From Culex pipiens pallens (taxonomy: Eukaryota; Arthropoda; Insecta; Diptera; Culicidae): 64,000 nucleotides of DNA. The stretch is from NCBI RefSeq assembly GCF_016801865.2, contig NC_068937.1, positions 135,792,455 to 135,856,454 of the forward strand. The letters run 5' to 3'. The notes beneath the pieces were generated by a model. That model did not search any database. It worked only from the letters and a program-made list of their open reading frames with translations, and had not been told where the DNA came from. Shown piece after piece: positions 34,710 through 45,111 of this stretch (its first letter is position 1; every line of letters starts with the position of its first letter). The position numbers were made by a program, and so were the translations under genes.

Positions 34710-35783
34710 CACGCGCACTGTCAAACTGCCAGCATATGTTGGCTGCGCGCAGGGCTGGGCGGTATTGGTGTTCGAGCAGATGCTGTCAGTTTTGGTTTGG
34801 AGGATGTATCACAGTTCACAGATAAAACGATGACTAATTTTATAATATAGTTTTTTTTGTATTAAAATTTTTGATTTAATTTTTTTTATGATTTTTTTAA
34901 CAAAATAAATTTGAATGAATTGAATCAAATCAAAATTGAATAAAGCAACAAGAAGATTATTATCATAAATCGTATTCGGGAATGTGATATTAAATGAATA
35001 AGGGCTTTTCACTTGATAAATTGATTTCTTCAATAATCCCCAATAAACTGAATGGAATAAATTATTGTGATTTTTGTCGGCGTTACACAACATTTCAAGT
35101 TTCACTATTGCTTGCAAACTGGCAGAGGGTGATTGTTACTATTTTTCTAGAGGAACTTGTTCTTCTAAAATGCTTTGATTAATGAATATTTCAATATTTT
35201 AATATGTTGACCTTTTTAAAGTCTCTAAAAATCTACTGAAATGGCAGCAAAGCTTCGCAAACTTGATTTGCAGATTATTCTAAAGCTAGCTCGAAGCATT
35301 TTTAAGGTGTGTAAAACCGTGCTGACTCCAGAACCAATCCAATCTTGAAAAGTATTCTTCGCAAAGAATAGGCGGAGTCGAGGCTCTAGTTGGCCAGGTT
35401 CAGTGATGATTTTTAAGTGTTTGTGATTAAATCAGGGGTTCCCTTCTAAATTGATTGGTTGAGATGTGATTACTACAAGGCTTCTTTCGTTAACATCATA
35501 AAGAATGCCAGTAAGATTTGATTTTGGTATGATTGCTTAAGTTATGGGTTTCATTAAATTTTTATATGTTGTTTAGTAAATTTAATTTCTGTTCGTCATT
35601 TGCTTGCTCTAAATTTCGGCTTAAAAGTTGTTAATATTAAGAGATCTGGATTTTTGGTTTGTTTCACTGGCAGTTGTTAAAATTTCACATTTTTTGTGAA
35701 AAAGTTTCGAAAATTTCATAATTTGAGGCAGTGCACATTTCAAACTTTTGTGAACTTCTTTGGTATTAAGTTTGGTTTTAGGT
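34710..35783. other. Intergenic region between POLA2 and rootletin
   Basis: About 1.1 kb of AT-rich DNA separating the POLA2 5' end from the rootletin stop codon. No gene or structured repeat seen. Confidence 0.6.
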
Positions 35784-38700
35784 TTAACGGTACGTTGGGC
35801 TCAGACTCCGATCGTAATCCCGACTCGTTGTTGGCGGCAAACTCAGCGACACGGCGCTGTCCAATCTAACAGTTAAAAAAGACAGACAAAACACAGTTAC
35901 ACATGAACACAAATCCACCACCACATTGTACAACCTACCTTCTGGCTTCGTTTTGCAGCAGCGACGAGTCAATCGGATCCTGGGCCACGTGACGCAGCGA
36001 ATCTCCCAAGGTCTGACGAAGTTGCTGCATTTCGCGACCCGCACGTGAGCTCTTCAGTATGTACATCTGTCTGCGTTTGGCCTCTTGAGCCAACTGTTCC
36101 CGCAGCATTGAGATCTGATTCTCCAGACGCACCACCTGCTGACGATGCGACTGCTCTCGTGCGTCCAACAGTCGTTCCGCCTGGACCTGTGCGCTTCGAT
36201 AGCGCTCGACGTCTGGTGGTGAAACAAGCAAATGAGGTGAAACAAGCCAATGAGGTGAAACAAGCAAATGAGGTGAAACAAGCAAATGAGGTGAAACAAG
36301 CCAATGAGGTGAAACAAGCAAATGAGGTGAAACAAGCAAATGAGGTGAAACAAGCAAATGAGGTGAAACAAGCAAATGAGGTGAAACAAGCCAATGAGGT
36401 GAAACAAGCAAATGAGGTGAAACAAGCCAATGAGGTGAAACAAGCCAATGAGGTGAAACAAGCCAATGAGGTGAAACAAGCAAATGAGGTGAAACAAGCC
36501 AATGAGGTTAAAGGTGGCTAAAAATTCTTGGTGAAACAGTACACTAAGAAAAAAGTACTGGCAAAATCCATAAGAACGTCTTATGACCTTTCTTATGGCT
36601 GGGAGGGGAAATATGGCCAGAATTGCCACGAACCAGCGGTTGATTTGAGCGGACACTCCAGCATTTTGGCCTTGGCCCGGGCAAGTTCCGCTTCCTTCTC
36701 GGCGAGTAGCGTCTCCATGCGACGGACCTTCATTCGCAGTTCGCGACTTTCCTGCTCGATCTGGGCGTGGTCGAGACCACAGTTGAACTTGGAACCGGAC
36801 GATTCTAGCCGGTTCGAGTCCAGCTCTCCCAAGTCAGTTTTCTCCGACCGGTCAAACTGAACGTGACCGGAGAACTTGCTGCTCTTTTCAATGCCACGTT
36901 TTTCGTTCTCCAAGTGGCGCACCTTTTCGTTCATGGCTTCAAGCTTATTCCTCAGCTCGGTACGATCTCGCTGCGAGTTGACCAACTGCCGGGCCAGATC
37001 CTGATCGCCGCCGGCTCCTCCACCAAATTGTTCCGCATTCTCCTGGTTCCATTTGGCCAATCGCAGCTGTGATTCCAGTGCCGACTTCTGAACTTCGCAT
37101 TCGGCTAGATGTTCCTGCAGTCGCTGCGTTTGGTCTTGAGATGATTGGTGATTTCTGCGCAGCTCGTTGATGCTGTGTTGAGCCGCGTCCAGGCGTTCCG
37201 ACAGGACACGGCGCTCGTTTTCGCTGTTCGTGAGATTCTTCTGCAGCTGCTTGAGCTTGTCCTGACCCAGGGCGAACGTGTGCCCTTGGTCGGAGTTGTG
37301 CCGATGAAGACCGGCGATTTCTCCGCGAAGTTCCGTTTCGGTGATTGCCGCCGCCTGGAGGCGTTCCTTAAGCTGGTCGACCGTACTCTTGAGTGCTGCA
37401 CAGCGATCCTCAAGTTGAGTGCTGGATCTTTGCAGGTTCTCCAGTCTCTCTTGGACGTTTCTGATGGTGCAATCCTTCTCTTGCAGAGCCATCTGCAAGC
37501 GTTGAATGTCCCCTTCCAGAGCGACTCGCTGTAGATCCAACTTGGACGCTCGTCCCTCGATTCTTGCCAGTTCATCCTGCAAGTGACGCTTGTCGGACTC
37601 CAGGCGGCACACATTCTGTCGACACTTTTCAAGCCGTTCCTCCAGTTGAGCCTTCTCCTCGGTCGTGTTACCGAGAGATTGCTCCAAATGGTTGGCCTTC
37701 TCACGGGTTATGTTCAACTCGTCACTCTTTTGCTTCAACGTCTCTTCGGTAGATTGTAATGCGCTGGTCCGCTGCGCCAACTTGGCCTCCAGGTTGGTTT
37801 TATCCTCGTGGATCGCCCTGTTGTGCTGCTGCAACTTGCAGATCTTCGTCTCCAGCCTCATCGCGTTATCGCCACCTTCGTGCAGTTGTTTTTTCGCGGT
37901 ACAAAGCTGCATCTTGAAGTCATCGCGCTCGCGCTCTATTTGGGCCACCTGTTGCATCAACGTACGAACGCCCTTGCGAACCATTTCCGGGTCGACGTCG
38001 ATGATGGCGTTGTCCCCGGAAAGGCTGCGCGTGTCGTGCTGCTGCTGTTGCTGCTGGTGGTGATGATGATGGTGGTGGAAGTCCTCCCGCTCCCTGCCAC
38101 GTGCCGGACTATATCTGCAAGAAATTGGAATCATTACTCGACCGTCTTCTTTCAATTATAAACAATCTTACCTCCTCGAAGGACTCAACAGCCGGTACGG
38201 CAAGCTAACCGAACCATCCATCTGAATTCCGGCAATTCGCCGCAAAGTGTGCCCGATCGAGCTTAGCTTGTTCTCGACCTCCTTCTTGATGCCATCCAGA
38301 TGCACCAGTTGCTCGTCCAACGCCCTCACTCGACCCTCGGAACCACCCAGCCGGGCCTTCAGCTCCTGAATCTGCTGCGTAGCGTCCGCCAGGCACACTT
38401 CCAAGTTGTGCTTCTGATCTTCGAGACGTTTCTCGCGGCCGCGACCTTCCTCAATGCGAGTGCACAGTTCCTGCTCGCGCTGGTGGAACCGATGCTCGTC
38501 CTGATTCGCCTTGCAGCGAGCTCTTCCCAAATCCTGCCTCGTGGAACACAACGTTCCTTCCAGATCGGACATTTGCTTCTTGATTTGATGCAATTCCTGA
38601 AGAATGCGTTCCTTTTCTTCAGTTTCGTTTGTCAATCGCGCCTGCAGCTCCTTCTCAGCGGCATCATTTTGAGTCGTTTGTGACTGGAACTTTGTAATGT

Positions 38701-41700
38701 CCGCTTGAGCCGTTGAAAGGTCCTGTGTCATCTTGGTCACGTTATTCTCGGTTTCCTTCAATATGGTCTGCAGGCGGACCTTTTCCTGTTCAAGCAGATT
38801 TCTCGACTCTTCAAGACCTGCGATTTTCTGCAACGCATCATCCATGGCCCTGGCCTGTTCTCGGCGTTGACCCTCAACGCGCTTCACATGGTCACGTAAT
38901 TCCTTATTGCTGGTGGAATACTTGTCACGTTCAATGTTGCTATCGGCCAAAGTGCGTCGAGTGTCTGTAAGCTCCTTTCTTGTTCCGTCGATGCAGTTGT
39001 CCGCTAAAAATAATTCATTAAGTCATTTTACAAATTCCTAAACGACGCTCAACCTACCCTCCTTCAACTTTCTCAAATGGTCCTGCACCTGCTGGTTGAG
39101 CCCGTCGCATCGATCCTCGCTCAGCCGTAGCTGAACCTTCAACTCTTCAATCTCCCGCAGCGCCAGGTCCTTCTCGTCCCGTAGAGCCCCCTGCAGCACC
39201 TCCAGCCGGTTCAACTCTTCCTCGGCTCTAATGCGGGCCTCCTCCATCTTCGTCCGCATCTTGCCCACCTCGTCCCGAAGGCACCCGATCGTGGTGCGGT
39301 CCTTCTCCTGCCGGGCGGCCATTTCACGCTTTAACCGATCGCTGTTATCGAGTTCGTTTTTGAGTTCCCGCGTCACGTGGTCCAACTTTTCCATGACGGC
39401 CTGTTTGTCCCGGTGGGCAATTAGCAGCGATTGTTGTTTTTCATTTTCCGCCCTGAGGACGACCTCCTCGTGCTGTTGGTTTAGCGCTTCCAGGTGCATC
39501 TGGAGGGCTTCAAATTGTTCCTTCAACGAGGCGATTTCCGTATCCTTTGCATTCTCGAGGGCTTGCAGCGCCTGATGCATGCGCTTCTCCAGCGAACTTC
39601 GGATTGCCTCCTTTTCTTCATTAAGCTTTTTAATATTCTCTTCCCCGAACGTACGGATGCTGGACAATTTCTGAAGGAACTCGGCCTCCTGGTTGGCCGC
39701 GGCGTTCGTCAGTTGGATCTTAATGTCCTGGGCGCGACGTTCAGAATTCTCTAAATCCTTGTTCAATCTACAGATAAGCGCCTTGTGCGATTCTTGTTTA
39801 ATGAGCAGATCCTGGTTTTCACGTTCCAACGCATCTTTGCGTGCTTCAGCTTCCTCGAGGGATGTATTCGTATCGAATAGCACAGCTTCCAGAGATTCCT
39901 TTTCACTTCGTAGTGAAGCTTGTTGTTCCTGTGAGAATTTGAAAAGAACTTTTATTTCAGTGTGCAACGAGGATGCACTTGTGTAAAGCCAGTAATGCTT
40001 TTGGCGACCCACCGAACATGGCGTCGGTGGTGTAATGGTCAGCATAGTTGCCTTCCAAGCAGTTGATCCGGGTTCGATTCCCGGCCGACGCAGGATCTTT
40101 TTTGGCTTTTTTTCTTCAACCAAACATTTTTCAACGATCATACCATGTCAAAAACCCCAAAATTCTCGTCCAATCACCCAAGTTAACCAACACTCACCTG
40201 CAGCCGTTGCAGTTCCTTCTCGTGTCCCTCGATGACTACGGCCTTTTCCTCGCTTTCCTTGACCAGCTCCTCCAAGTTCCGATTCAGCCGGGCGTTCATC
40301 TCGTTTGCCTGTTCGAGTCGTTGCCGCAGCCGCATCACCTCTTCGCCAATGGTTTCCTTTTTGCGCGAAATGACCGCCGTTTGGTTGCTCAGGTCATTCC
40401 GCTCGCGGGCCACGCAACTCAGCTCTTGCTCGATTTTGTCCTTTTCCATCTCCAGACACTTGAGCCGCTCGCTGATGGCAAGCTTTTCCGAGTCCAAATC
40501 GAGCCGAGCCTGTTCCGTTGCGATGAGTTCCTTCTTCAGCGCGGCCAGATCCGTGCCCTGGTCCGACACCTGCGTCTTGAGCCGAGACCGTTCCTCCTCC
40601 AGCGTGGCCACCGAAGCTTTCAGCTGTTTAATCTCGACCTCCAGGTGGTCATTTGAGGAACTCTTCTTCTCCAGCGTCATCTGGAGGCCTTCCCTCTCGT
40701 TCACAATCCGGTCCAGCTCGAATTCGAGCTCAATCTTCTGCTTTTCAATCATGTTCAACAGTCCGTCCGACTCGATTCTTTGCTGTTCGAGCAAGTCACG
40801 CGCAAGGTACAACTTATTCAGTTCCTCTCTGAGAGTTATGGTTTCCTCTCGCAGCCGACTGGAGCGCTCCTCTTCGGCTCTGTGGAGTTGGGAGGGGAGA
40901 AGAAAAAGAGAAACGTTGTGATGTGATGTGCTTCCGTCATCGAGCTTGACATGTCTCAACAGCCGTGATCGTCTAGTGGTTAGGACCCTACGTTGTGGCC
41001 GTAGTAACCCAGGTTCGAATCCTGGTCACGGCAGTGTGCAAACACTGTCACGGTGAGACGGTTTTTTTGCTGCTTCTCTTTTTCATCGTTTAATTGAAGT
41101 TAAAATTTAATACCATTAAAAAATTGTTTCGGAAAAATTAAACAAGAAATTAAAATTGTATTTTTTTTTTGTTTTAAATATTTTTCATATGGAGATAGGT
41201 TTTATTCGACAAAAGTCAAATATATGATAAACAAAAACTATCAAAAAGCAATTTTCTGAAAAATCGAGCACTTTAGCCTAACCTCACCCACCAGTCGGTC
41301 CCATCCCCTCTCCACGACCCGAAACCCTCTCGCTCAAAACCGTCCCTAACCAGCCCCTCTCCAACTGACCGTGTGGCCTAATGGAGAAGGCGTCGGACTT
41401 CGGATCCGAAGATTGCAGGTTCGAGTCCTGTCACGGTCGCACATGATTCTTTTTTGCATTGCCCCACCACTCCCTTCTTACCTGAGGTTCATCTCCTGGA
41501 TGTCCTTGTCCTTTTGGACGCGCTGCAGCTCTCCCTCGAGCATCTTTTTCTCCTCCTCCAGCGAGTCGTACATTTTCTGCAGCTTACAGTTGACGTTCTG
41601 CAGCTTCTCGTAGTCGGTGTTCAAGCTGTCGACCTGTGGAGAGGGAAATGCTGATAAGCTATCTTGAAGTTGCGGGATTTCGGGACAAACTTACAATCGA

Positions 41701-44394
41701 GTTCAGCTCGGCCTTTCCCCGCTCAACAGAGTGTTTATCCGTACGTAGCGAGTCCAGCGTCTTTTGCAGGCTGTCCCGTTCTTTGAACAGCTCCGACAGC
41801 TGATGATTGGCGGTGTCCAGCTTCTCGGTCAGTTCCGTCACCTTACCGGTGAGGACGTCCCGGGTGTGTTCGCAGTTGTCGTATTGTTTTCTAGTTGCGG
41901 CCAGGGCATCCGAGTTGGTCTGCAGCTTGACCTGCAGGTCGTGGATTGCCAGCTGGTACTTGTGAAGTGCGGCCTGGACGGCGGAAATGGTTCCCTCGGC
42001 GAAGGCCTGCGACGTCCGGATGGCGCCACGTTTCGGCGAACGTGGAGGCGCCGGTAGACCACTCGATTGGGACAGGTGGAGGTGATGGGCCGAGGAAGGT
42101 TCCGCTTCCGAAGTGGCCGCCGTCTCCGAGTCCTGCACGACGGCGTGGGCAATGTCCCGCAGGGCACCCTGAAGACGCTCCAGTTCATCGTTGAGACGCT
42201 GAGTCTGTCCGGCCTGGCTGTCGGCGCGTTCCTCCATCTGTTTCAACTCCTGAAGCATCTGCTGCAGCCGCTGGTCACGCTGAGCAATCTCAAGCTTAGC
42301 GTTTTCGTACTGCATCCTCAGATCGCCCATCTGCGACTTGAGGTCGATGTTTTCTCTTTCGATGTGCATTTGCTGAGCTTCCTGCAAGCAGAAGAATCTT
42401 GCTACAATCAGAACCACGACAACACTCAAACCCCCCAAGAAAACACACCTCAATCTTGGTCGATTGTCTCAGATTGACGGACACGCCACTACACGCTCCG
42501 GTCACCTCGCGGCCCGTCCCGCTCAGCTCCAGATGCATCCGGCCCAGCTCCATCTTGGTAGTGGAGGCCATCTCTTTGAACATGCGTTTTACGTTGACCA
42601 CTTCGCGCCACATTTTCAGCAGCCGCGTGTGCTCGTTGTTGTAATATTCGTTGAAGGCCTGTCGAGACAAAACACGACGCATGGTTTCAGAACATAACCT
42701 GGAAAAGTGCTTGGACATCCCACGTGGAGGAGTTTTCATTGCGAATTTTGTGAGGTTAGGAATCAGGATCAGACCAATTCTGCCGGCTGTTATTCGTAAC
42801 AAGGTAAATTGGAGGTAACCAGCGTCAGCGATTGACTCGCTGAAGAACCTGCTCATCACGCCCTGATATTGAACCTAAAGAGAGAGTGTTTTATACTAAG
42901 TCTATCAGCAGCGATGGCTATGGTTACGCAGCGATACCGAAGCCATCGACGACGATGACAAACGAACCTGCTTGATGCAAGCAAGATGTCGATAAAGTAG
43001 ATATCTATTATTATGCATACGGCATCGAACTTCTTCAGTTTTCGTATTAGACTGGTGCGTTTAGCGAAGCACATCGAGCAATCGTTTTCGGTTAAAAAAA
43101 TTCGAGCAGTTTCACCCCAAATACCTAACACACTTAAGTAGACGAACCCCTAATCACATAGCTTACTGATGGAAAGTGACTAGAGGGTATTCTTCGCTAA
43201 TCAAACTTAACGAAAGGAGATTACTAGGACTTAGGACTTCCGTAAAACCTAGCAGTGTAAACCAGAGAAAATCTAGCAAAAACTTGACCCCAAAAACAAA
43301 GATGTAAATCATTTAAGGAAGTATGCAGAGAATGTACGCCGTACAAGCAGACATCAAATCCCGCGACCTCACCTGCTCCTCCTCCTTCCACTCGTCCTCC
43401 TTGCTCAGTAGTTCATCCCGCAGTGCTTCCCAATCGCAGGTAAGCTTCTGGAGATCATTCGTCAGCGCGTCGTTGGTTCGTTGGGACTCCTCAAGCTGCT
43501 GGCGCAGACAGGAGTTCTCGACCATTAACTTTTCGCAGCTGTAATAATAAATGCTTGAAAACTTCTTCAAAGTTGACACATCAATTCTCAACCTACCGTC
43601 GTCGTTCCTCATCGAGCTGATGTCGGACTTCGTCGTGGCCACAGTCGGCGTACTTCCGGCAGGGCGACTGGGACCGCGAGCGCGATCTCGACCGCTCGCG
43701 GGCTACCGGACACGGTGGCAGACTCAGTGGTCCACCACTGGTTCCGGAACACGGTGCCGGAGTGCCGGCATGGTGATGTCCGGGGGACACATCTCTGGCT
43801 GGGCCACCTCCAGCATTGTAGCACGTGCTCGAGGGAGGCGTTTCCTGAAGTTCGGTGCAGCGTTGCTTGTACTGGAGAACCTTGGCCTGGAGGCGACTTA
43901 TGAGAGCCGCCTGATTTCCTTCGGCTTGCTTGTACGTCTCCAGCCGGCGACGGTACGTGCTGGCTTCCTGTTGCAGACGGTGCCGAAGTTCGTTGTTCTG
44001 TCGGATAAGGACACCGGTGTCCGTCGTGGTGGGACTCGTGGACGGACTGGACATTCTGTGGGAGGCACTTGCGGTGGTCACTATTCCTGAAGGGCCTGAA
44101 TCTACGAGGCGAGACTTGTTGAACGGGCGCGAAAACGGCTTCTTGCGATCTATAGAACTTCCGGCGAGGCTACCTCCGCCTCCTCCGCCACCTTCAGTCA
44201 GATGGCGCGAACCGATGCTAGGCGCGCAATCCTTGCCACTCAACTGGAAGTTTAAGAAAAACGAATAGTTAAAAGACTTCATTCAAGATTTAATTTTAAT
44301 TTTCTACCCTAAACGACACAACTTTCTTCATTGCAAACAACCCGATGACAAGCCAAACAACCAACCAAACCACATCCTCGGTGGTCACTTCCAT
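35784..44394 (-). CDS. Root: Rootletin (ciliary rootlet coiled-coil protein), multi-exon
   Basis: Structural protein of the striated rootlet at the basal bodies of ciliated cells. Exons (minus): 43597-44243, 43373-43538, 42449-42658, 41695-42381, 41482-41633, 40198-40879, 39058-39928, 38172-39003, 36655-38114, 35939-36212, 35784-35865; these sum to 6063 nt (2020 aa plus stop), matching the roughly 2000-aa family length. Near the N-terminus, NNELRHRLQQEASTYRRRL and LQAKVLQYKQRCTELQ match the conserved rootletin domain. Nearly everything after is heptad coiled coil, ending SRDYDRSLSPTYR. A tentative first exon, 44308-44394, joins in phase 0 (ATG at 44394) and would add 29 residues including VVWLVVWLVIGLFA, unexpected for this family. 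The donor at 36655 is weak; 36634 also keeps frame. Three tRNA genes and a minisatellite lie in introns. Confidence 0.9.
36219..36506. repeat. Minisatellite: 16 copies of an 18-bp unit in a rootletin intron
   Basis: GTGAAACAAGCMAATGAG repeats 16 times without interruption. Only position 12 varies (A or C), in the order A C A A C A A A A C A C C C A C. The array ends 6 bp from the coding exon (36212), so on the transcript strand its pyrimidine-rich units directly precede the 3' splice site. It is open in several frames and creates long artefactual frames on both strands. Confidence 0.95.
40021..40092 (+). tRNA. tRNA-Gly(TCC)
   Basis: 72 nt, acceptor GCGTCGG/CCGACGC with discriminator A, anticodon loop CTTCCAA, B box GGTTCGATTCC, and a T6 terminator at 40098-40103. 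It lies antisense in the rootletin intron 39929-40197. Confidence 0.95.
40962..41033 (+). tRNA. tRNA-His(GTG)
   Basis: 72 nt, acceptor GCCGTGA/TCACGGC, anticodon GTG in TTGTGGC, B box GGTTCGAATCC, and a T7 run at 41062-41068. It lies antisense in the rootletin intron 40880-41481. Confidence 0.95.
41367..41439 (+). tRNA. tRNA-Arg(TCG)
   Basis: 73 nt, acceptor GACCGTG/CACGGTC, anticodon loop CTTCGGA, B box GGTTCGAGTCC, and a T6 terminator at 41450-41455. It shares the rootletin intron with tRNA-His, same orientation. Confidence 0.95.
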
Positions 44395-44719
44395 GCAAAC
44401 AACTGCGGCGAACGCCGAAAAAGGACGCTATCGCGCCAGTCTGTACATTACGGTTTCCCCGGAACGCACCCGACCACAACAAATCCATGATGCGAGATTT
44501 CATTCATAAATCCTGCAACACAAAAAAAAATCGATATCACTCCCTCCGGTGAAAGTGACCACCACCACTAATTAGTGACCACTGCACGACCCAGGACCAC
44601 GTGTTCCCCGTAATGGTGTCTGGTCTGGTGGTGTCGAGGGATCATTATGACGTCACCCCTCGCTGTTTTGGTTTGTCCCTTTAAATTTGAACAGGGGCGT
44701 AAGGTAAACACGGCGCATA
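44395..44719 (-). promoter_or_regulatory. Rootletin upstream region
   Basis: Contains a plausible splice acceptor (T-rich tract then GTTGCAG near 44519) for a 5' leader intron, a CRE-like TGACGTCA (about 44649) and CACGTG (about 44599). A retrotransposon dimer begins at 44720. If the acceptor is used, the dimer lies in the first intron or the promoter. Confidence 0.35.
44706..44719. repeat. Target-site duplication, 3' side of retrotransposon dimer
   Basis: AAACACGGCGCATA, identical to 57421-57434. It directly abuts the A-tail of copy A. Confidence 0.9.
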
Positions 44720-45111
44720 TTTTTTCTCATAAAATTATTTTTATTAGGTCCTTTTCGGTACTGGGACCTGGTTAGGACCGAGTCGGCTTTTGTAATTACA
44801 TTTGGCTTAATAATTACAGAGGATCTTGTGTGTAAATGTTAGTGGGAGGGGAGCCGATTACCCGCGGCCTACTCGGGGTTAGTAGGGAAGGGATTGATGT
44901 TAAAGACAAGGCGTGGGAAGGGAAGGGGGATTGTGTAGGGGTCTTGGTTGGCTCTGCTGGCCTTTGCTTTTGTCCTCAGCCGCAACTCGGTGTCCAGCTG
45001 CTGGGGCGTTCTTGCTTTGCTTCCGGTGCAACCAGAAACGACGGCTTTGTACGAAGGCGAGTTATACTAACTAGAGGAAAACTAACTGAAGGAAAACTAA
45101 CTGAAGAAAAA

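Noticed and set aside
36219..36506. Possible CRISPR array
   Set aside because: Units are directly adjacent with no spacers, and the locus is a eukaryotic intron.
36045..36656. Long open frames on both strands through the 18-bp repeat (158-200 codons)
   Set aside because: An 18-bp unit is a multiple of three and has no stop in several frames, so these are artefacts of the minisatellite. Only the rootletin exon downstream of 36212 is real.
39929..40141. N-terminal extension of the rootletin frame reading RRPGIEPGSTAWKATMLT
   Set aside because: This is the antisense translation of the tRNA-Gly gene read through the intron; the splice acceptor at 39929-39930 ends the exon.
44309..44503. 64-codon minus-strand frame beginning MKSRIMDLLWSG upstream of rootletin
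   Set aside because: It ends at a stop before the rootletin exon and cannot join it in frame; probably leader sequence or an upstream frame.
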